Source: Myrica gale
Lineage: Eukaryota; Streptophyta; Magnoliopsida; Fagales; Myricaceae
Assembly: GCA_963930655.1 (NCBI GenBank)
Contig: OZ005607.1
Location: forward strand, 22,266,874-22,330,873
Reading direction: 5' to 3'
Length of the DNA: 64,000 nucleotides
The position numbers and the translations under genes were made by a program. Below, in pieces: positions 23,892 through 34,968 of the stretch. Numbering within the stretch: the stretch's first letter is position 1; each line of letters starts with the position of its first letter. The notes below the pieces were generated by a model that saw only the letters and a list, made by a program, of their open reading frames with translations, ran no database searches and was not told where the DNA came from.

Positions 23892-24288
23892 CCATGGAAC
23901 ACTCTGGAAGAAGTATCACCAATGTCAGGGGATAGACAGAGCGACCAGCCTGGGCAGACGCGTATTTAGCGGAGTTAAACGAGAGTATTCGGACTATCCT
24001 GCAGCCGACGCATTCATTGTGCATGGAGCTCCAATGCCGCTTGACCGGTCTGAAGACGAAACTTGCTCTGACGGATAGGCTATAGCGGAAAAGTTTAATA
24101 TTATGCAGAGGGAACTAATAAGGATGAGAGAACAATTGTCTCAATTGTCCCAGTCTGTCCATACCCTTCCGGTTCAGCTGCAGACACTCGTCAGACGGGT
24201 GGATAATATGGATGAGCATTTGGCGCATGTTCGTGATGCCCTCGGACAAGATTTGGACGAGCCACTCGCAGCTCGTGATTTGAACTAG
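23892..24288 (+). pseudogene. C-terminal scrap of a Transposase_32-like gene
   Basis: The frame reads AELNESIRTILQPTH with stops on either side, then an open stretch 24103-24288 (MQRELIRMREQLSQL, coiled-coil-like, ending RDLN). The ILQPTH region matches VLQPTHCKVSD at about 26980 in the main Transposase_32 copy. It follows a leader with a splice donor (CAG|GTAAAA at 23603), so the 5' module of this element appears twice. The N-terminal part of this copy is deleted. Confidence 0.5.
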
Positions 24289-24715
24289 TCTTCTGTTTCT
24301 GGTTTAAACTTAGTTATTTATTTATCGTTTTAAATGACCGTTTGTAGCTTGTAATAGACATTACGATTGTGATTTTTTATTCATTTGTTGGATTATTTTT
24401 TATGTTTTATATTAATTATGTCTTTTTCAGTAGATTAAATTTATTACATTTTAAACGGATAATTAGTAAAATTAAATAAGTAGTTATAATTAGATTGATG
24501 ATTAGTTATAATTTATATTTAATATAAAAATATGATTAATTATATATATTTTTTATGTATTTAAAATAAAGAAATTAAGTTAAATATTTGTGCTAAAATA
24601 TATTTAGTTGAATGAAATAAATTAAATTATTTACTTAAATTAACTCATTTAAATAAATTAGGTTTTGTGAAATATAGTAAATTGTGTTAATTGAATTGTG
24701 AAATAAATCTGCTAT
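24289..24715. other. AT-rich spacer
   Basis: Very AT-rich with no gene; resembles the AT-rich stretch after the Transposase_32 ORF at 27100-27330. Confidence 0.5.
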
Positions 24716-25330
24716 CCGTTCGGACTCTCTACATGAGCGTCCGGACTCCTGCATTGCTATCGAAAGTAAGTGACGCACCCGTTGGAACGGTTTTTGATAT
24801 AGTCCGGACGTTCAATTAACCATCGCATGGCGTACACATGTTTTCGTTATACGAAAGTTAAAAACGGTTATATTAGTCCGAACATTTGATAAAAGTCCGG
24901 ACGTGCTTCGCCTTTTTTTTATAAGCAATATCTACACGCGCGTCCGGACTCATGCATCGCATCTTAAAGTAAATGAGGTACCCGTTGGTACGTGTTTTAG
25001 CCAGTCCGGACGTTCACTAAACCGTCGCATGGCGTGCACCTATTTCGTTATAAGAAAGTTGAAAACAGCTGTATATGTCCTCACGTGTATCAGAAGTCCG
25101 GACGGGGTTCGCCGTATGTTCAGCCAAACGTGCGCTTCCACATCGCGTCAATTCATTGCAATGTCCGGAATAGACGTACGAACACATTAATACAATGTCC
25201 GGACGTTTTAATTGTGCCGAACGGTTTTAAACGGTTTAAAGTTTGGCATTAATACGGAATACGATGATTGGGCCACGTGTGCAAACGTCCGTCCGGATGT
25301 CTGGAATCGGGTCCGGATGCGATCAACGTA
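24716..25330. repeat. Second block of GTCCGGAC-type motifs
   Basis: About ten octamers, including GTCCGGAC near 24730, 24805, 24896, 24943, 25010, 25094 and 25198, sit directly upstream of a second leader. Confidence 0.75.
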
Positions 25331-25339
25331 TTTTGAAAA

Positions 25340-25978
25340 AGACGAACAGTTCGTCATTTTCACGAACACCGTTTGTTTTCCCTCAAATAAACTCTCAAAA
25401 CTCAAGTTTTTTCTTCACAAATCTTGACGTAATATCAATCTCTCGTGTATCTAATCACATCCAGGTATGTTTTTCTTATTTTTAACAAGATTTTAGTGGT
25501 GAAAACTTCTTTTTTTATATAGTTTTATGTATAGAATTTCAATTCTATTTTTTGTATAGTAGATTGTGTTTTTGATTGATTTTTACGTAGAAATTGATAA
25601 TGTTAAGTGTTAGGTTTGTTTTAAGTGTATTAGTTTATGTTTTGGTGTAATTTTTGGATGAGTGGGGGAAGTGGAGGGACGCTGCCATGGCTGAGTTAAC
25701 TCGGTCATCGTTCCCACAGCGTTCAGACTCATTATGTAGGCGTCCGGACTTTTGTTTGGGCGTTCGGACTCTTGTTGTAGTGTTTCGATGGTATACATTG
25801 TCATTTTGATTATGTCTGGACTCTCTTTCAAGGAAGTCCGGACGCTTTAATGTTAAATTGTGAAATAGTTATTTTATCGTCTTAGGGTTGGGATGTCTGG
25901 ACTGTCTTTCAACGCAGTCCGGACGGTGTCTTTTGCATTCGGACATTGTGCTAACCGTGCAAACGTTATTTTGTGCAG
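25340..25978 (+). promoter_or_regulatory. Leader exon and first intron of the Transposase_32 gene
   Basis: A TC-rich stretch ending CCAG|GTATGT (donor at 25465) and an intron closing TTTTGTGCAG at 25978 place the ATG at 25991 twelve bases into the second exon. The same acceptor and spacing occur at 119/131 in the first element. More motifs lie in the intron (25740-25930). Confidence 0.5.
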
Positions 25979-25990
25979 ATACACTAAAAA

Positions 25991-27096
25991 ATGAGTAAGC
26001 GTCCACGTACCAGCTGCCAGGCTGATGAGGAGCAATCTTCCACTCGAGCTTTGAAAGTGGAGCAGCACACAACTATCATTATGTCTCGCTCGATTGCTGT
26101 CGAGCGGGACATCAAATTGGTCGACTTTAACGACCTCACATTTGAGGGTCGGACGCTTCCGGAAGTGGTGGAGGGGTTAGGTTGGCTTCCATTGACCCAC
26201 ATGACCAGCTATGCATCAAAAAATTTGGTGCGGGAGTTTTATTGCTCTATATTACGGGTGAGAGACCTCGAGGAGCCTAATATGAAGGTCATTGTCTGTA
26301 ACGTTCCGATCATATTCTCGCCGGACGAGCTGGCAAATTTCTTGGGGTACGAGAGGGATTTGGCAGCGTTCCCAAACTTGCTAATGAGCGAGGAGGGCTG
26401 GCCTACTAAGGCCGAGGTATTCCGGACCATGCTGGGGGAATGATACAACGATCTTGGACGGAGCCTATATGGTACACGGGCCACTGCTTCCTTTTTGGCG
26501 GATCATGCATCTGATCCTAGGCTCCTCGATCGACCCGAAGAAGCACACCACAGAGCTGTCCTATAGCCGGGCCGAGTTCCTGTACCTGGTAGTTGTACGG
26601 GGGCTATCTGTTGATATAACATCATACATCTACCAGTCCATTCGTGCAGAGGCCTTGAAGATTGATGCTACGACTTCATTTCCGCACGGGATTCTTCTGA
26701 CCCAGTTCCTGCACGACATGCTGGTACCCGAGGGTGGTGACGAGCCGAAGGCGCTTCCAGTAAGGGTGATTAACAAGACCACGCTCTCCAAATCGATGGC
26801 CCAAACACGCCGAGCGCTGCAAGCTGCTCGGTTTTCTAGAGGAAGACGGCAGAAGCACCCACGGAGGCAATGGAGAGGGAGGATCCTGGGCGGAGCTCGA
26901 CCCATGCACTTGGGCCAAAGCGACCGAGTTGGATGGACGATACGATGACGGAGCTGTCTCAGCGGATGCAGTCGGTCTTGCAGCCCACCCATTGCAAGGT
27001 TAGTGATATCAGTCGTCGTCTAACGACTTTGGAGCAGAAGGTCGCCGACATGGACGCTGGTGGAAGAAGGAGGTCGATGTGCTTAAGGAGTGTTTA
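25991..27096 (+). pseudogene. Transposase_32-like protein, lightly damaged
   Basis: Open from 25991 to about 26440 (MSKRPRTSCQ, VERDIKLVDFNDL, NLVREFYCSILR, NVPIIFSPDELANFLGYE), then a one-base frame change near 26440 leads into 26454-26948 (MVHGPLLPFWRIMHLI, DPKKHTTELSYSRAEFLYL, GILLTQFLHDML). A second shift leads into MTELSQRMQSVLQPTH and DISRRLTTLEQKVADMD. Intact it would be about 365 residues. It matches the Pfam putative plant transposon protein family and the family-B ORF at 49824-50390. Reaction and partner are unknown. It sits 5' of tnp2 in the same orientation, under its own leader. Confidence 0.7.
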
Positions 27097-28069
27097 AGAG
27101 ACATGTATAAATTTTATTTGATGTTTTTGTTCATATTATGTTTCATGTCATTTCAGTTATGTTATTTGTATTTATTAGAACTTAATATAATATGTTAATC
27201 AATATTACGTTTATAATTTCGGTACACTTATTCAAAAAAAATATTTATTATTTACATTATCAACTAACTTTGGTTATTTAAAATTTGTTAATGAAGTTAA
27301 TTAAAAAATGACTTTTAAATAAATACATATTGTCCAAAAACGTCCGGACCTGAATTTATCCGTCCAGACTAATTATTGTAAAATTGAACGGTGTCGTATT
27401 ATCTAAAACAAACCGTCCGAACACATGTTTAGACAGTCGGGACTACTGAAATTTAAAATAGCGCCCGGACCCATTTTTAATACTGTTCGGACATTATTGT
27501 TTATTATCAGACGCTATAATGTTGGTATTTCCTAAACAGTCTCGGGTAATGTAAGGTAGTGTTCGGACAGTATGTGACAGTCCGAACGTATATGTTATTG
27601 AGCATACGCTGTCGTTTGAGAATTACTAAAACGGTGTGTTGAACTGTAAGAGAGAGTTTGAATTAGTAAATAGTAGTTGGGACGTATTTGAAAATTTTGG
27701 CGGCATGTATTCCATCAAAAACTTATACACGTATGCGTCCGAACGTTATTTTATCTGTCTGAACGGTATTCAAGCGTATGAAAGTTACAGATTCGCATAC
27801 AGTAGAGGAAAAACGGAGAAAAAAAGCAAAGCAGAGATTAGCGCATGAGGAGAAGCGGAGAGCTGATTTTGGGCGTTCAATCTCATTGAAGAGGGTGTGA
27901 AAAGAGCATATCTTTGAGAATTTGAAGTTGGATTGCATTTGAGGTTAGTGGTTTTTAAATTGAATTATTTTAGAATGAAAAACTTATATGGAAGCATGTA
28001 TTTTTCGAAATTTTAGGTTCTAAAATGGTTGTAATGGAGTTTGGGGTTGGTTGTGATGTGTTTATATTG
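27097..28069. other. Spacer of the 22799 element
   Basis: AT-rich to 27330, then scattered GTCCGAAC/GTCCGGAC motifs. A minus-strand copy of part of it recurs at 36700-36930. No gene. Confidence 0.5.
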
Positions 28070-29822
28070 AAGTGTTTGTGATTTGGATTTCTTTTAACAT
28101 GATTTTTGGACTGAAAGTTGTGTCTGAGAGTCGAAGAAATGTTTTGTTCGACAATCGCAGTCCGGATACTATTTGTTTGTTCGGACGCTTTGAAAAATGC
28201 TTCCGAACGTCTTTGTGTATGGTTTGGACCGTTATGTAACGTCCGAATGGTATTTGTTGTGATGTCATGCATTCATTTTGTGTCTGTGAGTCGAAGAAAT
28301 GTCTTGTTCGACAATCGCAGTCCGGACTCTATTTGTTTGTTCGGACGCTTTGAGAAATGCGTCCGAACGTCTTTGTGTATGGTTTGGACCGTTATGTAAC
28401 GTCCGAACGATATTTGTTGTGATGTCATGCATTCATTTAGTAGCCTTAGACCCTGTTTAAGAATTACACATAGTTCGGATAACGAACTGGATGTAATTCT
28501 TGAATTGTCCACGTTATGGACAGTTTGAGTTTACAATATGCGTAATGTGCGTAATTGTATCAGCTATTGTGATAGATGTGTTTAGAAATTTCGATGCAAA
28601 TCTCCTTTGCCCTTCGGATACACATTCAGCATTGAGGTTATACACTTGCCTTAAATGGTGTGTGTTTAGGCTCAATGTTGTAGGCGTGTCTCTGGGGACT
28701 GAGGGGAAATGTTGTCGAAATTGGGTTTCAAGTGAAGTGTTTGTGATTTGGATTGATTTTAACATGATTATTGGACAGAAAGTTGTGTCTGTGAGTCGAA
28801 GAAATGTTTTCTTCGACAATCGCAGTCCGGACTCTATTTGTTTGTTCGGACGCTTTGAGAAATGCGTCCAAACTTCTTTGTGTATGGTTTGGACCGTTAT
28901 GTAATGTCGGAACGGTATTTGTCGTGATGTCATGCATTCATTATGTGTTTGTGAGTCGAAGAAATGTCTTGTTCGACAATAACAGTCCGGATTCTATTTG
29001 TTTGTTTGGACGCTTTGAGAAATGCGTCCGAACGTCTTTGTGTATGGTTTTGACCGTTATGTAACGTCCGAACGGTATTTGTCGTGATGTCATGCATTCA
29101 TTTTGTGTCTGTGAGTCGAAGAAATGTCTTGTTCGACAATCGCAGTCCGGACTCTATTTGTTTGTTCGGACGCTTTGAGAAATGCGTCCGAACGTCTTTG
29201 TGTATGGTTTGGACCGTTATGTAACGTCCGAACGGTATTTGTCGTGATGTCATGCATTCATTTTGTGTCTGTGAGACGAAGAAATGTCTTGTTCGACAAT
29301 CGCAGTCCGGACTCTATTTGTTTGTTCGGACGCTTTGAGAAATGCGTCCGAACGTCTTTGTGTATGGTTTGGACCGTTATGTAACGTCTGAACGGTATTT
29401 GTTCTGATGTCATGCATTCATTTAGTAGCCTTAGACCCCGTTTAAGAATTACATATAGTTCGGATAACGAACTGGATGTAATTCTTGAATTGTCCAGGTT
29501 ATGGACAGTTTGTGTTTATAATATGCGTAATGTGCGTAATTGTATCAGCTATTGTGACAGATGTGTTTAGAAATTTCGATGCAAATCTCCTTTTGTCCTT
29601 CGGATACACATTCAGCATTGAGGTTACACACTTGCCTTAAATGGTGTGTGTTTAGGCTCAATGTTGTAGGCGTGTATCTGGGGACTGAGGGGAAATGCTG
29701 TCGAAATTTCTAAAGCACCGATCACAATGGTCGGGTCATTTACGTGCAGTACGTGATATTGTAAACTTGAATGTGATAGGACCTATCACCTGAAGAAATT
29801 AGAGTTGAGTATGAATGTCATC
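28070..29822. repeat. 160-bp tandem repeats with higher-order duplication
   Basis: Units begin TGTGTCTGTGAGTCGAAG at 28119 and 28279 (block 1) and at 28784, 28944, 29104 and 29264 (block 2), with an exact 160-bp period. Each unit holds GTCCGGAC, GTTCGGAC and GTCCGAAC octamers and a GTCGAA...TTCGAC inverted pair. Each block is preceded by a TTGTGATTTGGATT... segment and followed by a ~350-bp spacer (28439-28783 and 29424-29822), so the whole cassette is duplicated. Frames across the units are accidental. Confidence 0.95.
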
Positions 29823-29866
29823 ATTGTTTGCATTATTGTTTGTATTTTCGTCTTTGAAGGAACAAT

Positions 29867-30782
29867 ATGGATAAGAGCTGGATTTATGAGGCTGATAGTC
29901 TCAAAAGTGCGAAGTATAGTGATGGTGTTCGTGATTTTAGGAGTGTTGCCCGTAGTTATGTAGATAGTCGGGGTCTGATAAGTTATCCATGTAAGAGATG
30001 TAAGAATGTGTTGTTCCAACGTGTGGACGAGATGGATGATCATTTATTCATAATTGGGTTTGACCAGAGTTACACTCATTGGGTATTTCACGGAGAGTTA
30101 ATTTCAGAAGTTCCTAACCGGGTGGTGAATTTACAACCTTAACCGGACAGCGATGATTCCGAGGGAAACATAAATGATGATATGAGAGACATGTTATAAG
30201 ATTATGAGGCGAGAGCAGGGGTTGATGAGAATATACCGGATCCTGAAACAGTCCAATCTGGGTCTGGAGACGGATTTTCTGCGTATACCAAGTTATGGGC
30301 GGATGCTAAGCGAGAGTTGTATCCCGGGTGTAAGAAGTACTCCAAGTTGTCTTTCGTTGTTAGGTTACTTCATGTGAAGTCATAGAATAATTTGACTGTA
30401 AAGGCGTTTGAAGATGTGTTGGGCTTGATAAAAGATGCTTTGCCGGAGGGGGAGACACTTCCTAAATCTTATTATGAGGCGAAAAAGTTAAGAAAGAATT
30501 TATGATTTAGCTACGATAACATAAATGCGTGCTTAAATGACTGTGTACTGTTTTGGAAGGAGCACAGTGAGTTACAAGAGTGTTCGGTGTGTGGGGAATC
30601 GAGGTGGATGTACAGTCCAAATAACAAATCAAAGGTTCCTCAAAAAGTGTTGCCGCATTTTCCATTGAAACCGAGGTTGCAGAGATTGTTTTTATGAAGG
30701 CAAACGGCAACGGATATGCGATGGCACCAAGAGAAGCGTGTGGTTGAAGATGGGGTGATGAGGCATGCTGCAGACTCTGAAG
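29867..30782 (+). pseudogene. tnp2 transposase, N-terminal part
   Basis: Begins MDKSWIYEADSLKSAKYSDG at 29867, with ISYPCKRCKN and HLFIIGFDQSYTHWVFHGE, the Transpos_assoc domain. KYSKLSFVVRLLHVKS, CSVCGESRWM and KVLPHFPLKPRLQRLF follow, the start of the Transposase_21 region with its zinc-finger-like cysteines. Stops occur near 30140, 30197, 30382, 30504 and 30695. The gene is truncated at 30782 (after RHAADSE), where unrelated TNL upstream DNA begins. This is the catalytic component of CACTA transposition in intact elements. Confidence 0.85.
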
Positions 30783-31599
30783 TAGCTTGGTGAAAACATC
30801 AAAAGCGAATTATTTCTTGTTCACTGACCTGCATGGACCGGCAATGGGAAAGGCCAACATTTTTCTTGCAGTTTTCAACATTAGTGGGTACGTAGTATTT
30901 ATGTAGATACCGAGCTATATCTTCACATGGACATGGAGTTGAGGTCATGTCATGTCTTGATCAATTCTGGGTGAGAATGAATGGACTATCGTAAGTCGTA
31001 CACGTACGTACGTGAATGACTTTCTTCCCTGGTATATATAATTGCATAAATTTGGGTCATCATTTACGTGTTGCACAAGTTGTAAATCTTGAAAATGACT
31101 CAAAATTTGCAGTCAATTGACTAGTAGCAAACCTTTATAATTGGTGACAACCAAATCCTGTTTATTATTTTTTAGGCAAGTGTAATTTACATATTAATAT
31201 AAGAGAAAAAAGCAACCAGTACGAACCAGAGTCAGGCCAGAGACAACCAAATCCTGATTGAAACCGCATATATTCTTAACCTATAACAGTGTAGTCAGCC
31301 CACTATATGCTTTGTCAATATTCACAAAATTCTACATCATGAAGCTAAAAAGTCTTAGAATTGAAGCCCCGCCATTAAAGCGGACTCCAAAATTTCCGGA
31401 TGATCTTCACGATCAATGAGTACTACATATATAAAAGCATTGAATTTTGACTGAGAAATCTGCCTGGAAAGTCCTACACGTGAATGACTTTATTCCCTGG
31501 TAAATATATGGTATTCATAAATTGGATTTGATTCTGTCAAATATTATACAAGATCGAAAAAAAATTTCCGACTACTAAATATTCTATCAGCAGTTCATT
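30783..31599. repeat. TNL upstream segment, copy 2, with an unoccupied CACTA target
   Basis: Direct copy of 21982-22798. It runs on without interruption (TTCATTAGTTTTACTG) where copy 1 carries the CACTA terminus, so it represents the empty site. Confidence 0.93.
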
Positions 31600-31767
31600 A
31601 GTTTTACTGTATGCATGGAAAAGAATTGCACATTCAATAAATTACCAATTGTAAAACTATCAATCCTAAATAAATAAAAAAGGGAAATTAATTAAAAATC
31701 ATGAGTTGTTAGGCGATTTAATAATAAACCTAGTTTGAGTTTCTAAAAAATTTAAATAACTACCCGA
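31600..31767. other. Flank of the empty site
   Basis: AT-rich; no gene. Confidence 0.4.
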
Positions 31768-31835
31768 AGTTTCTAATAGATTAAATTCTGCCACCATAAT
31801 CAATGGCGAACACCCGAATGGAGTCATAAGTGCAT
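31768..31835 (-). pseudogene. TNL LRR-exon scrap
   Basis: TTCTGCCACCATAATCAAT and neighbouring bases match the end of exon 4 of the intact TNL gene (18328-18395, minus strand). Only about 70 bp survive. Confidence 0.5.
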
Positions 31836-31879
31836 GTGGATGGTTAATATGGAAGAGATATTGGACCAGAACCTGTAGG

Positions 31880-32005
31880 CTTAATCTTTTATCTAAGTTG
31901 AGAGATGTCCTTATAACCTATATTGCGTGCGGAGACTACCCAAGGTGTTTATATATCTCCCCAACAAAGCTCCTAGAACTGGATTTCTCAAGCTTATGGG
32001 CTTCA
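31880..32005 (+). pseudogene. TNL-like LRR scrap on the plus strand
   Basis: CGDYPRCLYISPTKLLELDF resembles the TNL segment just before the LRRs (W.GYPL..LP..F.P.KLVEL.L). It is opposite in orientation to the scrap at 31768 and is cut by the CACTA terminus at 32006. Confidence 0.4.
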
Positions 32006-32779
32006 CACTACAAGAAACAAGCGTTGGGGTGTCAAATTTTTTTGTCAGCTAATGTTAGGAATTTGTCATCAAAACTCATTGTTGTCAAAAATATTTTGAG
32101 TTTCCCTTGTTTTCGATGACAAATTCTGAGTTTCCCTCAGTGTGTCACCCTTGTTTTTCGATGACAAATCCTGAGTTTCCTTCAGAACTAGCATCCGGAC
32201 GCCAACTCCGACAGTTCGGACGACTTTTGATTTTGTGTGGTAGGTCTTGTGCGAACGTCAATGTACTACATGACAAAATCAATTTCGTCCTGGAAAACAC
32301 GTAACGTCTGTAGTATTAGTTCGCACGAGGTGAATTTTGGTGTCAAAAAGTAAATTTTGTCAGCAGATTTATCATCCACACGATACTACAACACGTGCGG
32401 ACACTTACTGTTTTTATTTTTTAACAAAAGAATCCAACAAATATATAATGTGCCAACGAATGTAGAATGTGTGGACGCTGGTTAAACAGGGACGTGGGGA
32501 TGGTGGATTTGTATGCGGACAATGGTTGTTCTTATTTTATAAAAAAATAAAATGACACGTATATAATGTGCGAATGGCTCAAACACATGCGGACTATGGA
32601 TAAAAATGGACGTGGGGACGGTGTAATAGCGTCCAGACGTTATTATGGGTAACCTGTGTGGATGCTGAATTTTGTAGCGTGCTGACGAAAATGAAGACAT
32701 CATATTAAATAAAGTATAAATCAGTAATGATCTACAAATATCTAATCATCTCAACAGTAAATAAAATAAATAATCGAAA
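32006..32779. repeat. 3' subterminal region of the 32006 element
   Basis: GTCCGGAC-like and GTGCGGAC/GTTCGCAC-like motifs (32190-32640) among AT-rich DNA, plus repeated GTGTCA/TTTGTCA stretches near the end. Confidence 0.65.
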
Positions 32780-34484
32780 TCAAGTCCGAAATAAACAATC
32801 TACCAAATTTCGTCGGGGAGTGAAATGCATTGTTACCTTCCTTACGTGTTCCATCATCTGCTCACGCATTTCTACTTGTAATAGCTTGAGCCTCTGTTCT
32901 TTCTCTGGTTCTTGCTTCCATTGCTGCTCCTCTAAGTGCTTCTTCTGCTCCACTAAATGTTGGTTCTTCTCTCGCATCACCCTCTCCATTTATGCTTGCA
33001 TTATAGCTAACTCATCATATTCTTTCTGTCTAGCCCTCATCTCCTCTATCTCCATTCTTGCCTCTTCCAATCTCCAGGCCAGATCAATGATCGACACTGA
33101 GGACAATGATCCAACTTGCCACACTAAATGGCCTACACCACGGACATAACCCGCTTTCGTCCCCAAGACCTCTATGAGGATCTCCACTTCTTTCAATGAC
33201 CTTCCCTCATACTCACACTGTAATTGTAATGCCTCCATATTTGCCTACAACTGAAAGAGAACCTTGTGAAAATTAACACCTTTTTTAAATTAAAAAAATT
33301 AATAATGCATAATAAAATTTTACAGAAGTTCCAAAATGTCCCTGAGGTATCAGATGTCCACGCGTCATCCTTATTAATATGTGTTTTCTTGTACATCAAC
33401 CCAAGATTAATCTGATCAATTTCTGCATCTTTCTCAACACCAAAAAATTATATATATATATATATTAAAATCCATTAATAACATGCTGTAACAATATGAA
33501 TACACTTAAATATTTGAGTTGATTATAGCCATCAGAACTAGAGCCGTTGGAAAGATCGAGCGCCAGAAGTGTGAGCAACCGTCAGCTTAGCCCTATTCTG
33601 GCGATTGATTTCACTCCTTCTCTAAAATACATATCTGTTGAGTTAGTAAAAAATTGAAGTAGTGTGAGCGTAAAAAAATATTAGAATAAACATTTCTACC
33701 TGGAATTCTTCAGTACTAAATAATTCGCAGATCGAAGCCCATTCTTCCTTTTTCATGTTGGGGTACGGATGCTCTTACGCTTCTTCTTTGGTGGGAAACA
33801 AAGCTTAGTACTAGTGCATTCTGTTCTGATGAGTCATCTACATTGTGTTCATTGTAGACATCACAATGTTGCAATCTTCTGGCCGAACATAATCCAGGTT
33901 GAAGTCATCCTGAAATGAATCATGTTACTATAATTAAACAATAATTAATAATAAAAAGTCTAATTTTTATTAAGTTACACTTACCAATGCTTTGTTCATG
34001 ACGTAAGACTTAACCTCATCTGGGACTTTGGACCAGTTGACCACATCAAACGGGACATATGATCGCACGAGCAAGTCAATATGACTAGAAAGCATCGAAG
34101 ATGTCTTGTCATCACCACTCGTACGACCATCGGGAATATGGATGCTCAGCTTTCCTGCAATACGAGCCTTCTCTAATGCTAGCTCGCACGTCCTACCCCT
34201 TACATGTGTAATCACAAAGGTGGCTATAAATGAACAAAAACGTTATTAACGTAAAACACCAGCACCTAATTACATGTATTTCAAATATTAAAATTAAAGT
34301 TAGTTTGAAATACTTACATGCACAACTACTCTGCGGGGTGCCCCGTGGGTTGACCAATGCAGGAGATGGTACTACAACGTCTGCTTAATTTAAAGTAGTC
34401 GCAGTTGCTTTAGTCCCGTACTGATCACTAGCACCAACAGATCTAGCACCTGAATCACGACAAAGACATTTTCCTCCAGCTGCC
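32780..34484 (-). pseudogene. Transposase_24 gene, minus strand, decayed
   Basis: Exon-like blocks from right to left: MAAGGKCLCRDSGARSVG (34484), VRGRTCELALEKARIAGK with HIPDGRTSGDDKTSSML (34225-33985), an exon around 33911-33701 with PYPNMKKEEWASICELFST, a piece at 33430-33300 with INLGLMYKKTHINKDDAW, and the terminal exon 33240-32780 with VEILIEVLGTKAGYVRG and a Glu/Gln-rich coiled coil. Stops occur near 34385, within the 33911-33701 exon, and at 32990. Same architecture as 3747-5475. Confidence 0.7.
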
Positions 34485-34604
34485 ATGACGAAGTCCTGTG
34501 AGTGCAGAAACAAAACAAGTGAGAAACTCTATTATTGTCAGAGAAATAAAATATGAATGTGTGAAATAAACATAACATAAACAACAAAGATTCGTAAAAT
34601 CACT

Positions 34605-34835
34605 TTAATAATCAGGGTCAGAATCTTCGGAGCTATCACTATCCTCTCTATCATCAGACAACTCATCATCACTATCCGATATAGATGTAGCAGGATGTCG
34701 TGTCACAGTGTCATCAATGACTTGTAGATGCGGATCGACGTCGTGCCTACTCAACGAAATCATGTTGAAATTACTGAAATCTACAAAAAGAGAAACTAAC
34801 TCATTCTCCTGGTATGCTTTCAGGATCGACGGTCC
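34605..34835 (-). pseudogene. Acidic tail of the DUF4216/tnp2 protein
   Basis: The minus-strand frame continues NELVSLFVDFSNFNMISLS into an Asp/Ser/Glu-rich tail (SDDELSDDREDSDSSED) and a stop, matching 3480-3633. The DUF4216 core itself is deleted; tnp2 sequence abuts it at about 34900. Confidence 0.6.
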
Positions 34836-34968
34836 TGCCCATCAAATATGTCCACATCGTGCCTTCACTGATGCAAAGCAGGCAAATACCGGCGATGTCC
34901 CAAGAATCAATGTTTACCTCCATCTTTCAGCCATGAAAACATCGTGTCCACATTACATGTTGGGCATG

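Larger units (their letters stand above)
22799..30782 (+). mobile_element. Family-A CACTA transposon, 5' half
   Basis: Starts CACTACAAGAAATTATGG at 22799, preceded by TTA. The order is 5' subterminal motifs, a first leader plus Transposase_32 scrap, a second motif block and leader, the main Transposase_32 gene, a spacer, 160-bp tandem repeats and the tnp2 N-terminus. It is cut off inside tnp2 at 30782, where the second copy of the TNL upstream segment begins. The 3' half and 3' terminus are missing, so it is immobile by itself. Confidence 0.88.

Noticed and set aside
24903-25485. Overlapping ORFs of 65-95 codons on both strands
   Set aside because: They fall in the GTCCGGAC motif block and are explained by its base composition.
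28118-29384. Several ORFs of 86-139 codons on both strands in the 160-bp array
   Set aside because: They are the same repeat unit read in different frames; 160 is not a multiple of 3 and no domain is present.
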